DNA from: JBEVJK01 sp963791325
Lineage (GTDB): Bacteria > Pseudomonadota > Alphaproteobacteria > Rhizobiales > Rhizobiaceae
Direction of reading: 5' to 3'
Assembly: GCA_963791325.1 (NCBI GenBank)
Contig: CAWBRU010000017.1
Span: 62,001-126,000 of the forward strand
Length of the DNA stretch: 64,000 bases
The notes beneath the pieces are model-generated. The model was given only the letters and a program-made list of their open reading frames with translations, was not told the DNA's origin and did not search any database. The translations under genes and the position numbers were made by a program. This document shows positions 8,812 through 17,861 of the stretch, one piece after another (position 1 is the stretch's first letter; every line of letters starts with the position of its first letter).

Positions 8812-9696
8812 TCAAGGGCTCTCGTCGGTGAGCATCTTGCGAGCCTCGTGCATCGCCTTGAGATCGTCCGCGCCGAGGGTCGGGAATTGCGGGTCGAGGC
8901 GTTCGAGCTGCTCGACCAGGGCGGCGGCGATGACCAGCCGGGCAAACGACTTGTCGTCGGCCGGCACCACATACCAGGGCGCCTGCTTGGTTGCGGTGTT
9001 GCGGATCATATCCTGATAGGCGTGCATATAGCTGTCCCACAAGCCGCGCTCGGCGATGTCGTCCGGGTTGAACTTCCACCGCTTCCCCGGATCGTCGATC
9101 CGATCGAGAAACCGGCGCCGCTGCTCGTCTCGAGAGACGTTGAGGAAGAACTTGAGCACGACCGTGCCGTTGCGGACCAGATGCTGCTCGAAGGCGCGGA
9201 TGTCCTCGAACCGCTCTTCCCAGATCGCGTCGGTCACCAGTGCGTCGGGCAGCTGCTGGCCGGCGAGGATCTCGGGATGGACCCGTGCCACCAGCACCTC
9301 TTCATAGTGCGAGCGGTTGAAGATGCCGATGCGGCCACGTTCCGGCAGCCGGAGCGCCGCCCGCCACAGATAGTCGTGGCGCAGCTCGAGGGAGGAGGGT
9401 GCCTTGAAGGAGGTGACCTCGCAGCCCTGCGGGTTGAGCCCCGACATGACATGCTCGATGGCGCTGTCCTTGCCGGCTGCGTCCATGGCCTGCAGCACGA
9501 TGAGCACGGCCCAGCGCGCCTCGGCATAGAGACGTTCCTGCAGGCCGTTTAGCCGCTGGGTGTCGCGTTCGAGCACATCCTTGGCCTCGCCCTTGTCGAT
9601 GCCGAGCCCCAGGGTCTCGCCCGGGTCATGGTCGGCGAGCTTGAACTTGTGCCCTTTGCTGACGCGGAACGCCTTGACGATGTCGGATTCGTGCAT
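8812..9696 (-). CDS. ppk2: Polyphosphate kinase 2 family protein
   Basis: The 294-residue cytosolic enzyme has the PPK2 P-loop kinase fold. The Walker A-like motif LQAMDAAGKDSA (K76) is followed by VMSGLNPQGCEVTSFKAPS, the Walker B-like IGIFNRSHYEEVL, and the lid region FFLNVSRDEQRRRFLDRIDDPGKRWKF. PPK2 enzymes use polyphosphate to phosphorylate nucleoside mono- or diphosphates. The GCEVTSFKAPS and single-domain size resemble class III or class I enzymes, which I cannot separate by eye. It stands alone between two poorly annotated regions. Confidence 0.92.
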   Translation of the reverse strand: MHESDIVKAFRVSKGHKFKLADHDPGETLGLGIDKGEAKDVLERDTQRLNGLQERLYAEARWAVLIVLQAMDAAGKDSAIEHVMSGLNPQGCEVTSFKAPSSLELRHDYLWRAALRLPERGRIGIFNRSHYEEVLVARVHPEILAGQQLPDALVTDAIWEERFEDIRAFEQHLVRNGTVVLKFFLNVSRDEQRRRFLDRIDDPGKRWKFNPDDIAERGLWDSYMHAYQDMIRNTATKQAPWYVVPADDKSFARLVIAAALVEQLERLDPQFPTLGADDLKAMHEARKMLTDESP

Positions 9697-9822
9697 TGCT
9701 CCCCACCTGGCGTCGATGCGCCGCTGGAGTGAGGAGCCTAGAGGAACAGGGCCAATCTGAAAACGGATTTCGGGTCGACAACCATTTGCCGGCGCGGCCG
9801 ATGCCCGGCTGGGCTGCGCTGC

Positions 9823-10212
9823 TCAGCGCACCCGCCGATGCGAGGTCACTTCGGAGTTGGCCCCGGAGCCTGCTGTGCCCGTCCGAGCAAATCCCGGACG
9901 GCTTCTCCTGGTCGGGCCGCGGCGGCGCAGACGGTCGAGCTTTTCAGAAACCGCTTCCGCCAGCGTCCGCCAGGCGATGAACAGGGTCTCGGCCGCTTCC
10001 TGCACCTCCTGTGCGGCTTCGTCGTTGGCCGCATGGGCCTGGAGGGTCGCCATGGCGATGGAGCAGCGATCGATGCAGGCGAGGAGTGCAAGCGCCCGCT
10101 CCGCATTGATGCGCGGATCCACCAGCACACCGGGCAATTCCGCCGCCACCCGCGCCACCAGCGCGCTGTGATTGAGGATCGTCCGCTGCCAATCTTGCGT
10201 CATTGCCGTCAT
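9823..10212 (-). CDS. Hypothetical protein
   Basis: A 129-residue frame begins MTAMTQDWQRTILNHSALVARV and is predicted to be mostly helical, with a long Ala- and Glu-rich helix (AANDEAAQEVQEAAETLFIAWRTLAEAVSEKLDRL) and a basic low-complexity tail. I do not recognise a family. The first ATG has no strong ribosome-binding site, and a second ATG three codons later is equally possible. The helical periodicity and acidic-to-basic layout look more protein-like than neighbouring frames. Confidence 0.4.
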   Translation of the reverse strand: MTAMTQDWQRTILNHSALVARVAAELPGVLVDPRINAERALALLACIDRCSIAMATLQAHAANDEAAQEVQEAAETLFIAWRTLAEAVSEKLDRLRRRGPTRRSRPGFARTGTAGSGANSEVTSHRRVR

Positions 10213-10576
10213 CCCGAAGCCTGCACGAGGCAGCATGGAAGCGGCACGGGCAGTTGTCGACTTGGCCAATCGGTGCGCCCGGATATCACCCCCCATCAAT
10301 AGGGGTAGGTCGTTCGCCGGCAACCCTCCGGCCGTCCTGGGGCTGCCGGCAAAGAAACTCCTGAGGCGATGGAACCGGCGCTCGGCTTCGCCGTTTCTGT
10401 CTTTGCCGGCCAGCGGGGACCCAAACGACCCGCACGCGAGGTGCCGGCATAATCGAACCCGTCGCTGCTCCCCTCATCAGCGGCGGGTTCTTCAGCGTCT
10501 AACTCTCAGCTGCAACGCTTCCTTAACTGCGCTCGGACAAAGCTGGATGGCAACCCGGTCTGCCTGCAGCCCGGAC
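10213..10576. other. Intergenic stretch, no gene seen
   Basis: This stretch separates the hypothetical gene from the 3' end of the apionate lactonase operon. Apart from a small CCCC-N7-GGGG symmetry near 10,295 I see no feature. It probably contains the promoter of the hypothetical gene. Confidence 0.35.
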
Positions 10577-10639
10577 GAAGCGCCCGGCCAAGGCGGCGTT
10601 TTGCCCCAATGCCGCTCCTCAGGCAATGCCGGGCGCTTC
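10577..10639 (-). terminator. Nested stem-loop downstream of the apnL operon
   Basis: A perfect 12-base inverted repeat (GAAGCGCCCGGC at 10,577-10,588 and its complement at 10,628-10,639) encloses a second, smaller GGCGG/CCGCC-type stem. It lies 24 bases after the last stop codon of the long minus-strand operon. There is no clear U tract, so it may be a 3' processing or mRNA-stabilising structure, and a classical intrinsic terminator is less likely. Confidence 0.5.
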
Positions 10640-10663
10640 CTTTCCTCGCTGCTCTGCCGCACC

Positions 10664-12490
10664 TCAATCGGCGACGACGATCGTCCGATAAGGCTCGAGC
10701 GCGATGGCCCCGCCGGCTTCGAGCGGCTGCAGGCCGGCATCGGCTTCGATCAGCCAGGCGCTGCCGATCCCATGAGGGAGGAGCAGTCTTGCCGTCTCCG
10801 GGCCGGTGTTGGCAATCAACCCGCGCAGCGCACCGCTCGACCGGCGAAAGGCCACGCCGCGCAGCTTGCCGGTTCCGAGCAGCAAGGCGACCCGGTCTGC
10901 GCCGGCGGCAGCGGCGAGTTCCGTCTGCACCGCTGCGATCGGAGATCGCCGTCCATCCGGCCGGCGGAGCCCGAACGGACCGGATGCAGCCGCGACCGTC
11001 AGCTGCGCCACCCCGGCCCCGGCGGCAACCGCGGCGGCGGCTGCGGCGAAGCAGGCGCCAAAAAGGGCGCCCTGCCGCGGATCCTCGCGGGCGCAGGCAA
11101 TGCGGCCGCCGTCGGGATTGGGCGCGACCGCCGCGCCATAGGGGTTGTGGCGGCTGCCGATCGTCAGGGGACCCAGCCAGATCGGCTTGCCCGGCAGCAA
11201 AGCTCCGGCGCTTTCGATCAGCGCCGGATAGGTCTCGAGCGTCTCCATCACCGACAGATCGTCGGCGGCATGAACGTTGGCGGCGATGCCGAAGAACACG
11301 AAGTCGCAATCCCGCTCGGGCGGATTGCGGTTGAACTCGGTGAAGTTGGATGGCGTTCCGGCGCCGATCGGACAGGAAAATCCGGCGCTGCGAAGGGCAG
11401 CCACCAGCGCGCCGGTCGTCTGTTCGCCGGCCGGCAACGTGCCGCTGGGGCGCGTCCTGAACTCGCGCTCGGGTGCGACCAACAGCGCCGCGGGCCGAAC
11501 GCCCGCTGCCGCAAGGTGCTGGCGCACCGCTTGTGCTTCGGCACCGGGGTCGCGTGCTGCCATCACCAGCTCCACCGCCACCGGCAGGCCGGCGAGCGGC
11601 GCTCCGGCGAAGCGGCCGTCGGGCCACAGCCTGACGATCTGCCGCTGCGCCAGATCGGCGAAGAAACGGCCGGTGACATCCACGGGGCTGTCGTCGATGA
11701 ACAAGGCGACGTCCGGCATCCGCCCGTGAGGCTCGCCAAGCTCAACCCGGAGCGCCCCGTCGGAAGCCGCCGCTTGAGCGACCGGCGGCGTCCCTTCCAC
11801 GCTGACGACGATGCGCTGCCGGTCGATCCCGCCTTTGGGGATGACGTAGGGCCGCGGCTTGGACAGCGGCCGCACATAAGTCTTGAACGAGGCATCCGAC
11901 CAGTTGCGCTGGTCCTCCATCTCGAACGCCTCGCCCTCCATGGCGACCGTCACGGCAAGGCCGTCGACGGGCCGCTGCGTCAGCGCCGCGATATCGAAGG
12001 CCGGCTGGTCGGGGCTGACATTGCGCGGAAATGTGGTTTGCTCCTCGCTGCCGTCGCTGTGGCGGATGACGAGCGCGCCGCCGGCGGCCTCGGCCGGATG
12101 AAGCACGACGAAACCGGTGCGGTTGGTGTGGAAATCGCTGAGCGCCTCGCCGTCGGCCTCAAGCAGGAGCCGGCCCAAGGCTTCGCCGCGGATGTGCATG
12201 GCATACCGGAAGCGCCCGCCGGGTCCCTCGCAGCATCCGCTGTAGCGGACGTCGAACGCCGTCGGGGTTTCGGCGACAGCGAGGTCGGCGAGTGTCGCGG
12301 CCATAGTTCCCCAGGCTTCGTCGCGCGCCAAATAGTTGACGGCGCGGACGATCTCGATGCCGGCGAAGCGGATGTCGCGCAGGTTGCCGTTCTCGAGCAC
12401 CGCGCTGAGCGGCCCGGCGCGCAACAGCCGGCGCACCGGCAGCGGCTCCGGGGTACCATAGAGCGAAAGCGGATCAGCTGGCGCGTTCAT
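10664..12490 (-). CDS. apnL: D-apionate lactonase-like protein (ApnL family)
   Basis: The 608-residue protein resembles the D-apionate lactonase family, which hydrolyses D-apionolactone to D-apionate in D-apiose breakdown. Family-like blocks include ENGNLRDIRFAGIE with WGTM, then HTNRTGFVVLHP, then MEDQRNWSDASFKTYVRPL near residue 265. A TIM-barrel-like half follows, with TEFNRNPP and ANVHAADDLSVMETL. The start is an ATG that overlaps the 3' end of the ABM gene by 17 bases. A longer in-frame extension lies inside that gene and is rejected. It is the last gene of the operon, and its neighbour two genes upstream resembles D-apiose dehydrogenase, which supports the call. The family assignment is from memory of sequence features. 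Confidence 0.8.
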   Translation of the reverse strand: MNAPADPLSLYGTPEPLPVRRLLRAGPLSAVLENGNLRDIRFAGIEIVRAVNYLARDEAWGTMAATLADLAVAETPTAFDVRYSGCCEGPGGRFRYAMHIRGEALGRLLLEADGEALSDFHTNRTGFVVLHPAEAAGGALVIRHSDGSEEQTTFPRNVSPDQPAFDIAALTQRPVDGLAVTVAMEGEAFEMEDQRNWSDASFKTYVRPLSKPRPYVIPKGGIDRQRIVVSVEGTPPVAQAAASDGALRVELGEPHGRMPDVALFIDDSPVDVTGRFFADLAQRQIVRLWPDGRFAGAPLAGLPVAVELVMAARDPGAEAQAVRQHLAAAGVRPAALLVAPEREFRTRPSGTLPAGEQTTGALVAALRSAGFSCPIGAGTPSNFTEFNRNPPERDCDFVFFGIAANVHAADDLSVMETLETYPALIESAGALLPGKPIWLGPLTIGSRHNPYGAAVAPNPDGGRIACAREDPRQGALFGACFAAAAAAVAAGAGVAQLTVAAASGPFGLRRPDGRRSPIAAVQTELAAAAGADRVALLLGTGKLRGVAFRRSSGALRGLIANTGPETARLLLPHGIGSAWLIEADAGLQPLEAGGAIALEPYRTIVVAD

Positions 12491-12851
12491 CGACCCTGTC
12501 CGGCTTGGCGTTCTCTGCAACGGCATAGTTGCACACCGTCTTGCGGCTGACCAAGTCGCGGGTGGCGCGATCGAAGCGCTGGTAGTGGCCGCTTTCGAGA
12601 TGACGGTCGAAAGCGGCGCGGTCGCGATAGATCTCATAGAGAAAGACCTGATGGCCCCGGTCTCCGTCGAGCGGCGCGAGCACGTCGAAGCGCAGGCAGC
12701 CCGGTTCAAGCGCAACCGACAGCGCCGCATTCTCCGTCACCAGGCGCCGGAACTCCTCGAGGCAGCCCTCGACCAGCTCGAAGGCGACGGTGACGGCAAA
12801 GCCGGCCGCCGCCCTTGCCGGCGCGTCCGGATCGTTCTCCGTCGCTCTCAC
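12474..12851 (-). CDS. Antibiotic-biosynthesis-monooxygenase (ABM) domain protein
   Basis: The 125-residue protein has one ferredoxin-like ABM domain: FAVTVAFELVEGCLEEFRRLV, then EPGCLRFDVL, then VFLYEIYRDRAAFDRHLESGHYQRF. Such small dimers act as quinol monooxygenases or cofactor-free oxygenases, though many are of unknown role. I chose a GTG start because it overlaps the stop of the upstream dehydrogenase as GTGA; the longer ATG frame lies inside that gene. Its place between dehydrogenase and lactonase suggests an accessory step on the same substrate. Confidence 0.75.
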   Translation of the reverse strand: MRATENDPDAPARAAAGFAVTVAFELVEGCLEEFRRLVTENAALSVALEPGCLRFDVLAPLDGDRGHQVFLYEIYRDRAAFDRHLESGHYQRFDRATRDLVSRKTVCNYAVAENAKPDRVDERAS

Positions 12852-13945
12852 CTCAGCCTCCGCCCGTCTCGCTCCGTCCCCGCGCCCGTCTCCGGTTGCC
12901 AAGCTTTCGGCGCCGCTGCCGCATGGGTCGCGGCCGCCTCATAGGCGGCGTCGACAAGCGCGAATGTCTTGAGATTGTCTTCGCCGGAGGTTTCCGCCGG
13001 CACCCCCCGCCGGACGCAATCCAGGAAGTGGCTGCATGCCCCGAACGCGCCCTCTTGCGCGACATGCCAGGGATGCGAGGTCCAGCCAAGCAGCGGGCTG
13101 CCGATCTCGTGGCGGCTGGTGTTCCCATCGCGCACCAGCGTCATCCGGCAGCCGGCATCAACGATGATCGCGCCGCGCTCGCCTTCGATCTCGAGCAAGG
13201 TCTCCGGAAACGGGTCGAGCTCGCCGCGCCGCGCCTCGTAGGTCGCCTCGACGACGCTGACGGCGCCGCTCCGGTGCCTGAGCAGCATCGTGGCCGTGTC
13301 TTCGGCCCTGACCTTCGGGTTGCGCCGCTGCGTTTCGCAGGAGATGCGCTCGACCTCACCCATGAAGCAGCGCGCCAGATCGAGCATGTGGATGCCGACA
13401 TCGGCGATCGCCAGCCGCTCCTCGTCGTAGAAATAAGGCTGCGTCTTGTAGACATCGTAGCCGGTCCGGAAGCGGATCCGGGCCCAGTTCGGCGCCCCGA
13501 TCGCACCTTTTCGGATTTCGGCGAGCACCCGGCGCATGGGGGCCTGGAAGCGGAAATTCTCGTGCACGGCGAGCCAGACGCCGGCCGCGCGCGCCGCCTC
13601 GACGATCGCCACGCAGTCCTGCCATTCGGTGGCGAACGGCTTTTGCACGATCGTGGCGATGCCGTGGGCGATGGCACGCTCGGCGAGCGGACGATGGGTG
13701 TCGTGGCGGGTGATGATGTCGACCAGATCGAGCCGCTCCGCCGAAAGCATCTCGGCGGCGTCGGTGTAGACGGCGGCGCCGAAGGCTTTGCCCGCGGCTT
13801 CGGCCTTGGCCGGGTCGACGTCGCACACCGCCGCAAGCACGGCGCCCTGCGGCGCCAGATCCTGCCAGGCGTGAAAATGGTTCTGGGCGAAGAAGCCGCA
13901 GCCGACGGCACCGACGCGGATTGTCCGGGCGGCCACCCCGCTCAC
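12848..13945 (-). CDS. apsD: Gfo/Idh/MocA-family dehydrogenase, probable D-apiose dehydrogenase
   Basis: The 365-residue protein has an N-terminal Rossmann domain (VGAVGCGFFAQNHFHAW) and the EKP-equivalent catalytic lysine in VQKPF, with HENFRFQAPMR after it. The C-terminal substrate domain holds GYDVYKTQPYF, DVGIHMLDLARCFMG and CETQRRNPKVRAEDTATM. The last blocks resemble D-apiose dehydrogenase, which oxidises D-apiose to D-apionolactone with NAD. The lactonase gene two genes downstream fits this. The GTG start overlaps the stop of the fumarylacetoacetase-like gene (GTGA). Another sugar specificity is possible. Confidence 0.72.
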   Translation of the reverse strand: MSGVAARTIRVGAVGCGFFAQNHFHAWQDLAPQGAVLAAVCDVDPAKAEAAGKAFGAAVYTDAAEMLSAERLDLVDIITRHDTHRPLAERAIAHGIATIVQKPFATEWQDCVAIVEAARAAGVWLAVHENFRFQAPMRRVLAEIRKGAIGAPNWARIRFRTGYDVYKTQPYFYDEERLAIADVGIHMLDLARCFMGEVERISCETQRRNPKVRAEDTATMLLRHRSGAVSVVEATYEARRGELDPFPETLLEIEGERGAIIVDAGCRMTLVRDGNTSRHEIGSPLLGWTSHPWHVAQEGAFGACSHFLDCVRRGVPAETSGEDNLKTFALVDAAYEAAATHAAAAPKAWQPETGAGTERDGRRLR

Positions 13946-14799
13946 CCCGCTACGATCGGGGTTCGCAGCACGCCGATGCCTTCGCCCTCGATCTCGACGA
14001 CGTCACCGGCCTTCATGAACACCGGCGGCTTCTGGAAGATGCCGACGCCGGCCGGCGTGCCGGTGGTGACGATGTCGCCCGGCTCGAGCGGAATGTAGCG
14101 GGACAGGAACGCAATCAGCCGCGGCAGCGAGAACAGCCAGTCGGAGGTGGAGCCGTCCTGCAAGGTCTTGCCGTTGACCCGCGTCTTCAGCCCGACCTGG
14201 TCGGGATGCGGCAGGCGTCGGCGGTGACGATTGCCGGCCCGATCGGCGCGAAGCCGGCGAAGTTCTTGCCGATGGTGATCTGGTTGTCCTTGAACTGGAC
14301 GTCGCGGGCGGAGATGTCGTTGAGCAGCGTATAGCCGAAGATCGCCGGCATCACCTCGGCCTCGCCGGCCTTGTGCAGCGGCCCGCCGATCACGGCGGCG
14401 AACTCGACCTCGTAGTCCATCTGCTCGGTCTCGCGGCGGCTTGACCACCGCCACGTCCGGGCCGACCACCGAGGTCGGCAGCTTGGCGAAGAAGAACGGT
14501 TCGGTCGGGCATCTTGGCGTTGGGGTTCTCGTCGGCATGGCCCTTGTAGTTGATGCCCGAGCAGAGCACCTTCCCGGGCCGGATCGGCGCCTCCAACCGG
14601 ATATCGGCCAGCGGGTAGCGCTTGGCGCTTCTGCCAGCCGGATCGGACCTTGTCGAGCGCCGGCTTGCCGCCGCGTGATGATCTCCATGACGCTCGCCGC
14701 CAGCCCGGCTTCGGTCAGGCAGGCGACGGTTTCGCCGTCGAGCACGCCGGCGTGGCTGGCATGGCCGCCGCTCCGGTGCGAAAACGTCACGAGCTTCAT
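13942..14799 (-). pseudogene. Fumarylacetoacetate hydrolase-family protein, multiply frameshifted
   Basis: The N terminus (MKLVTFSHRSGGHASHAGVLDG) and C terminus (YIPLEPGDIVTTGTPAGVG) are in one frame. The middle is spread over other frames: RPGKVLCSGINYKGHADENPN, then FFFAKLPTSVVG, then MDYEVEFAAVIG with GYTLLNDISARDVQ. At least five single-base or two-base indels are needed, near 14,650, 14,620, 14,510, 14,440 and 14,213, several at G/C runs. All catalytic motifs of the family (2-hydroxyhepta-2,4-diene-1,7-dioate isomerase or acylpyruvase type) survive if frames are joined. The start codon adjoins the stop of the alcohol dehydrogenase (TGAATG) and the stop overlaps the next start. That tidy packing favours sequence error over real decay. 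Confidence 0.75.
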
Positions 14800-15817
14800 T
14801 CATTCCTCCGAGACGAAAACGGCCTTGTGCATGGCCATCGGGTTGTCGGCGAGCCGCTCGAACACGGCAGGCGCCTCCGCCAGCGGAAAGCGCGAGGCGA
14901 TTTTGGGATAGTGGATCCTGCCCGAGGCAAGCAGCGCCAATGCCTCCGGGAAGCAGTCGACCGAGGCGCGCGAGCCGAGGATCGTCACCTCCTTGCGGGT
15001 GAAATCGAGGCCGGGGAAGGTCACGCCCACGCCTTGCTTGACCAGGCCGAGGATGACGATGCGGCCGCCTGCGGCGACGAGCTCGATCGTCTGTTCCATC
15101 GCCGGCGGCGCGCCGGTGGCTTCCATGACCACCGGCATGCCCTCGCCGCCGGTCAGCTCGCGCACGCGCTCCGCCAGGCCCGGGCCGCCCGCGACGGGAA
15201 CGGCGCCGAGCTCGGCCGCGGTGGCGAGCCGCTCGGCCGATAGGTCCGTGACATAGACCGTCGCGCCCTGGGCGCGCGCCACCTCGACGATCGCCAGCCC
15301 GATCGGCCCGGCGCCCAGCACCAGCACGCGTGTCGTCCGCGGTCACCATGCCGCGCCGGCAGCCTTGCACGCCGATCGCCACCGGCTCGGCGAAGGATGC
15401 TTCGAAGTCGGTGAGCGTAGTCTGAACGGGGTTGAGATTGGCGGCCGGCGCCGTGACGAACTCGGCGAAGCCGCCCTCGCGGTGCACGCCGATGATGGTC
15501 AGATTGGCGCAGCAATTACGCTTGCCGATGCGGCAGGGATAGCAGTGGCCGCAGCCGATGAACGGGTCGACGACGACCCGGCTGCCCGGCGCCGGGCCGG
15601 ACGCCTCGGCACCATAGCCGACGACCACGCCGGCGATCTCATGGCAGCCGATCCGCGGATAGCTGACATAGGGATTCTTGCCGGTGTAGATATAGAGGTC
15701 GCCGGCGCACAGCCCGGCGGCGCGCACCTCGACCAGCGCCTCTCCCGGTCCGGGCTCGGGCCGCGGCGCCTCGGCGAGCCGGATGGCGAAGGGGTGGTCG
15801 AAGATGGCGGCCTGCAT
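14800..15817 (-). pseudogene. Zinc-dependent medium-chain alcohol dehydrogenase, one frameshift
   Basis: The first 165 residues (from MQAAIFDHPFAIRL) hold the catalytic-zinc cysteine in GLCAGDLY, the GCHEIAG motif and the structural-zinc set CGHCYPCRIGKRNCC. The remainder, in another frame, starts VLVLGAGPIGLAI (Rossmann nucleotide site) and runs to the end. One extra C near 15,328-15,333 separates the halves; removing it gives a normal MDR enzyme of about 338 residues, ADDTVLVLGAGP at the join. It would oxidise a sugar alcohol or sugar acid with NAD(P). It lies five bases after the MBL-fold gene. Confidence 0.8.
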
Positions 15818-15822
15818 CGCGC

Positions 15823-16641
15823 TCACGCCGCCTGCGCCGGGCGCACGACCTTGCCGTCGCCGTCGAACTCGATCCAGTCGCCCGATTTGAGCAGGTAGGG
15901 GTCGGCGATCGCCTCGCCGCGCGCCCGCACCGCGCGGTGGTGGCGCATGTAGTCGGCGACGTCCGCATCGCCCTCGAGCGTGATGTAGTGGCAGGGCAGC
16001 ACCGTCTCGAGCCCCAGCCATCGGGTGGCGAGCACGCCTTCATAGGGGCTCATCTCGCCGGTCAGCATCTCGCCCGGCATCGGGTTCAGATGCAGGATCT
16101 CCTGCGGGTTGGCGATGCCGATGCAGCCGACATTCGGCCGGTAGAGCTCGCCCTGCAGCTTCAGGTCGGAGAAGATCGCGGTGTCGCCATAGTGGTAGAA
16201 ACGGAGATTGTCGTCGGCATAGACGATGAAGGCCATCGGCACGCCGGAGATGAAGCTGCCGTCCTGCAGCCTGATCTGCGACCAGTGATGGCACTCGAGC
16301 GGCTGGATCTCGATGCCGGCGACCTTGACGCGGATGCCCCAGGTGGTGGCCCGGATCTGCGCGGCTGGGATGCCGCGGTCCATCAGCCAAGCCTTGACTT
16401 CGCCGCCGCAGACGACCGGACAGCCGTATTTGGCGGCGATCTTGTCGGTGTCGCCGAGATGGTCGAAGGCGGCGTGGCTGACCACCACCAGGTCGACGCG
16501 GTCGAAGTCGGTCGATTTGCTGGCCGCGCCCGGGTTCTGGTCGAGAAACGGGTCGCAAAGAATGCGCCGCCCGTCGCGGGTCAGGATCTCGTAGGCGGCG
16601 ACGCCATGGAAGCGCATCCGGGTGGTGGGGTGAAGGCTCAT
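15823..16641 (-). CDS. MBL-fold metal-dependent hydrolase (UlaG-like), copy 1
   Basis: The 272-residue protein is a metallo-beta-lactamase-fold hydrolase: RMRFHGVAAYEIL, DPFLDQNPG, then the metal motif SHAAFDHLGD (HxxxDH), ECHHWSQ, FYHYGDTAIFSD, and VLPCHYITLEG near the C terminus. UlaG-type enzymes open lactones of sugar acids such as L-ascorbate 6-phosphate, so a lactonase or phosphatase role in this sugar locus is plausible. The ATG overlaps the P450 stop (ATGA). A shorter paralogue is at 55,825. Confidence 0.85.
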   Translation of the reverse strand: MSLHPTTRMRFHGVAAYEILTRDGRRILCDPFLDQNPGAASKSTDFDRVDLVVVSHAAFDHLGDTDKIAAKYGCPVVCGGEVKAWLMDRGIPAAQIRATTWGIRVKVAGIEIQPLECHHWSQIRLQDGSFISGVPMAFIVYADDNLRFYHYGDTAIFSDLKLQGELYRPNVGCIGIANPQEILHLNPMPGEMLTGEMSPYEGVLATRWLGLETVLPCHYITLEGDADVADYMRHHRAVRARGEAIADPYLLKSGDWIEFDGDGKVVRPAQAA

Positions 16642-17861
16642 CGCAATTCTCCTGGGCCCGCATGGGCGACCGTCAGCGGCAGGCAGGCCAGCCCGCGCCG
16701 GTCGCCTCGGGTCTTCCAACGCGGCTCCGCATTCGGATCGAGGGAAAGGCCGAGCCTGCCGTCGATCAGCGCCTCGAGCGTCGCCGTCATCTCCAGCCGG
16801 GCCACGCCCGCCCCGGCGCACAGATGCGGCCCGGCGCCGAAGGCGAGATGGCGGTTGGGCCGGCGTTCGAGCAGCACCTCGTCCGGCCGCTCGAACACCG
16901 ACGGATCGCGGTTGGCGGCCCCGAAGCCGAGCGCCACGATGTCGCCGGCGGCAATGGCACGGTCATGCAGGACGAGGTCGTGGGTGGCGTTGCGGCCGAA
17001 AATCTGCACCGGCGTGGCGAAGCGCAGAAATTCCTCGACGGCGCCGGGGATCAGCGCCGGCTCGCGGGCCAGGGCGGCGAGCCCCTCCGGATGTTCGGCC
17101 AGCCAATTGAGCATCACCGAAAGCCCATCGGCGGTGGTCTCGAAGCCGGCACCGAACACCACGGTCATGAACGAGCGGATCTCGGCATCGCCGAGCCGTT
17201 CGCCGTCGAGCTCGGCCGCGGTGAGAAGGCTGATGAAGTCTCCCGTCGGCGCGGCCCGCCGCGCGGCAATCAGAGCGTCGATATAGGCGACGAGCTCGCG
17301 GCTCGCCGCGGCCCCGGCCTGGCGGTCGCCGACGTCGAACATGCGTGCGATCCAGCCCACCCAGCGCTCCGAATCGGCGAGCGGCACATCGGTGAAGGCG
17401 GCGAGCGCGGTGATCGCCAGCGGCACGCAATAGGCCGAAACCGCTTCGGCCGTGCCCGCCCGGGCCATCTCGGCGAGCAGTGCGGTGGCGGTCGCCTTGA
17501 TGCGCGGCGCGATTTCGGCGATGCGCGCAGGCGCAAACAGCGGGCTGACCAGCGCCCGGTAGTGCGAATGGCGTGGCGGGTCGATCTCGATCGGCAGCAT
17601 CGGCTCGGTGCGTGGCGTGATCACCGGAATGGCGGTGACGCCGGCGACGCTCGAGGTGAAGTCGCGCCAGTTCAGCGCTGCGGCCCGCACGTCGTCGTAG
17701 CGGGTCAGCAGCCAGAAGCCGCCATACTGGTTCGAGCGGGCCAGCGGGCAGCTGTCGCGCAGATGCGCGAACGCCGCGAAGGGGTCGGCGAGGAAGCCCG
17801 GACCATGGATGTCCACCTCGTCGACGCTCAACGCTTCATTCACGGTCACGGCTTCGGACAT
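16638..17861 (-). CDS. Cytochrome P450
   Basis: The 407-residue soluble bacterial P450 shows the I-helix oxygen-binding motif VFGAGFETTADG, the ExxR motif in EEFLR, and the haem-ligand loop HLAFGAGPHLCAGAG with the axial cysteine near residue 348. It should hydroxylate or oxidatively dealkylate an organic substrate, but no ferredoxin or reductase gene is nearby. Its ATGA overlap with the MBL gene places it inside a sugar-catabolic operon, which is unusual. The start MSEAVTV was preferred to a longer frame 18 codons upstream. Confidence 0.92.
   Translation of the reverse strand: MSEAVTVNEALSVDEVDIHGPGFLADPFAAFAHLRDSCPLARSNQYGGFWLLTRYDDVRAAALNWRDFTSSVAGVTAIPVITPRTEPMLPIEIDPPRHSHYRALVSPLFAPARIAEIAPRIKATATALLAEMARAGTAEAVSAYCVPLAITALAAFTDVPLADSERWVGWIARMFDVGDRQAGAAASRELVAYIDALIAARRAAPTGDFISLLTAAELDGERLGDAEIRSFMTVVFGAGFETTADGLSVMLNWLAEHPEGLAALAREPALIPGAVEEFLRFATPVQIFGRNATHDLVLHDRAIAAGDIVALGFGAANRDPSVFERPDEVLLERRPNRHLAFGAGPHLCAGAGVARLEMTATLEALIDGRLGLSLDPNAEPRWKTRGDRRGLACLPLTVAHAGPGELR

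Noticed and set aside
10172..12550. A very long plus-strand open frame of nearly 800 codons
   Set aside because: It is antisense to the apnL, ABM operon end and has no domain; its Arg/Gly/Ala-rich composition is typical of antisense frames in G+C-rich DNA.
13942..14799. Programmed frameshifting in the FAH-like gene
   Set aside because: Five separate shifts in both directions without slippery heptamers are not compatible with programmed recoding.
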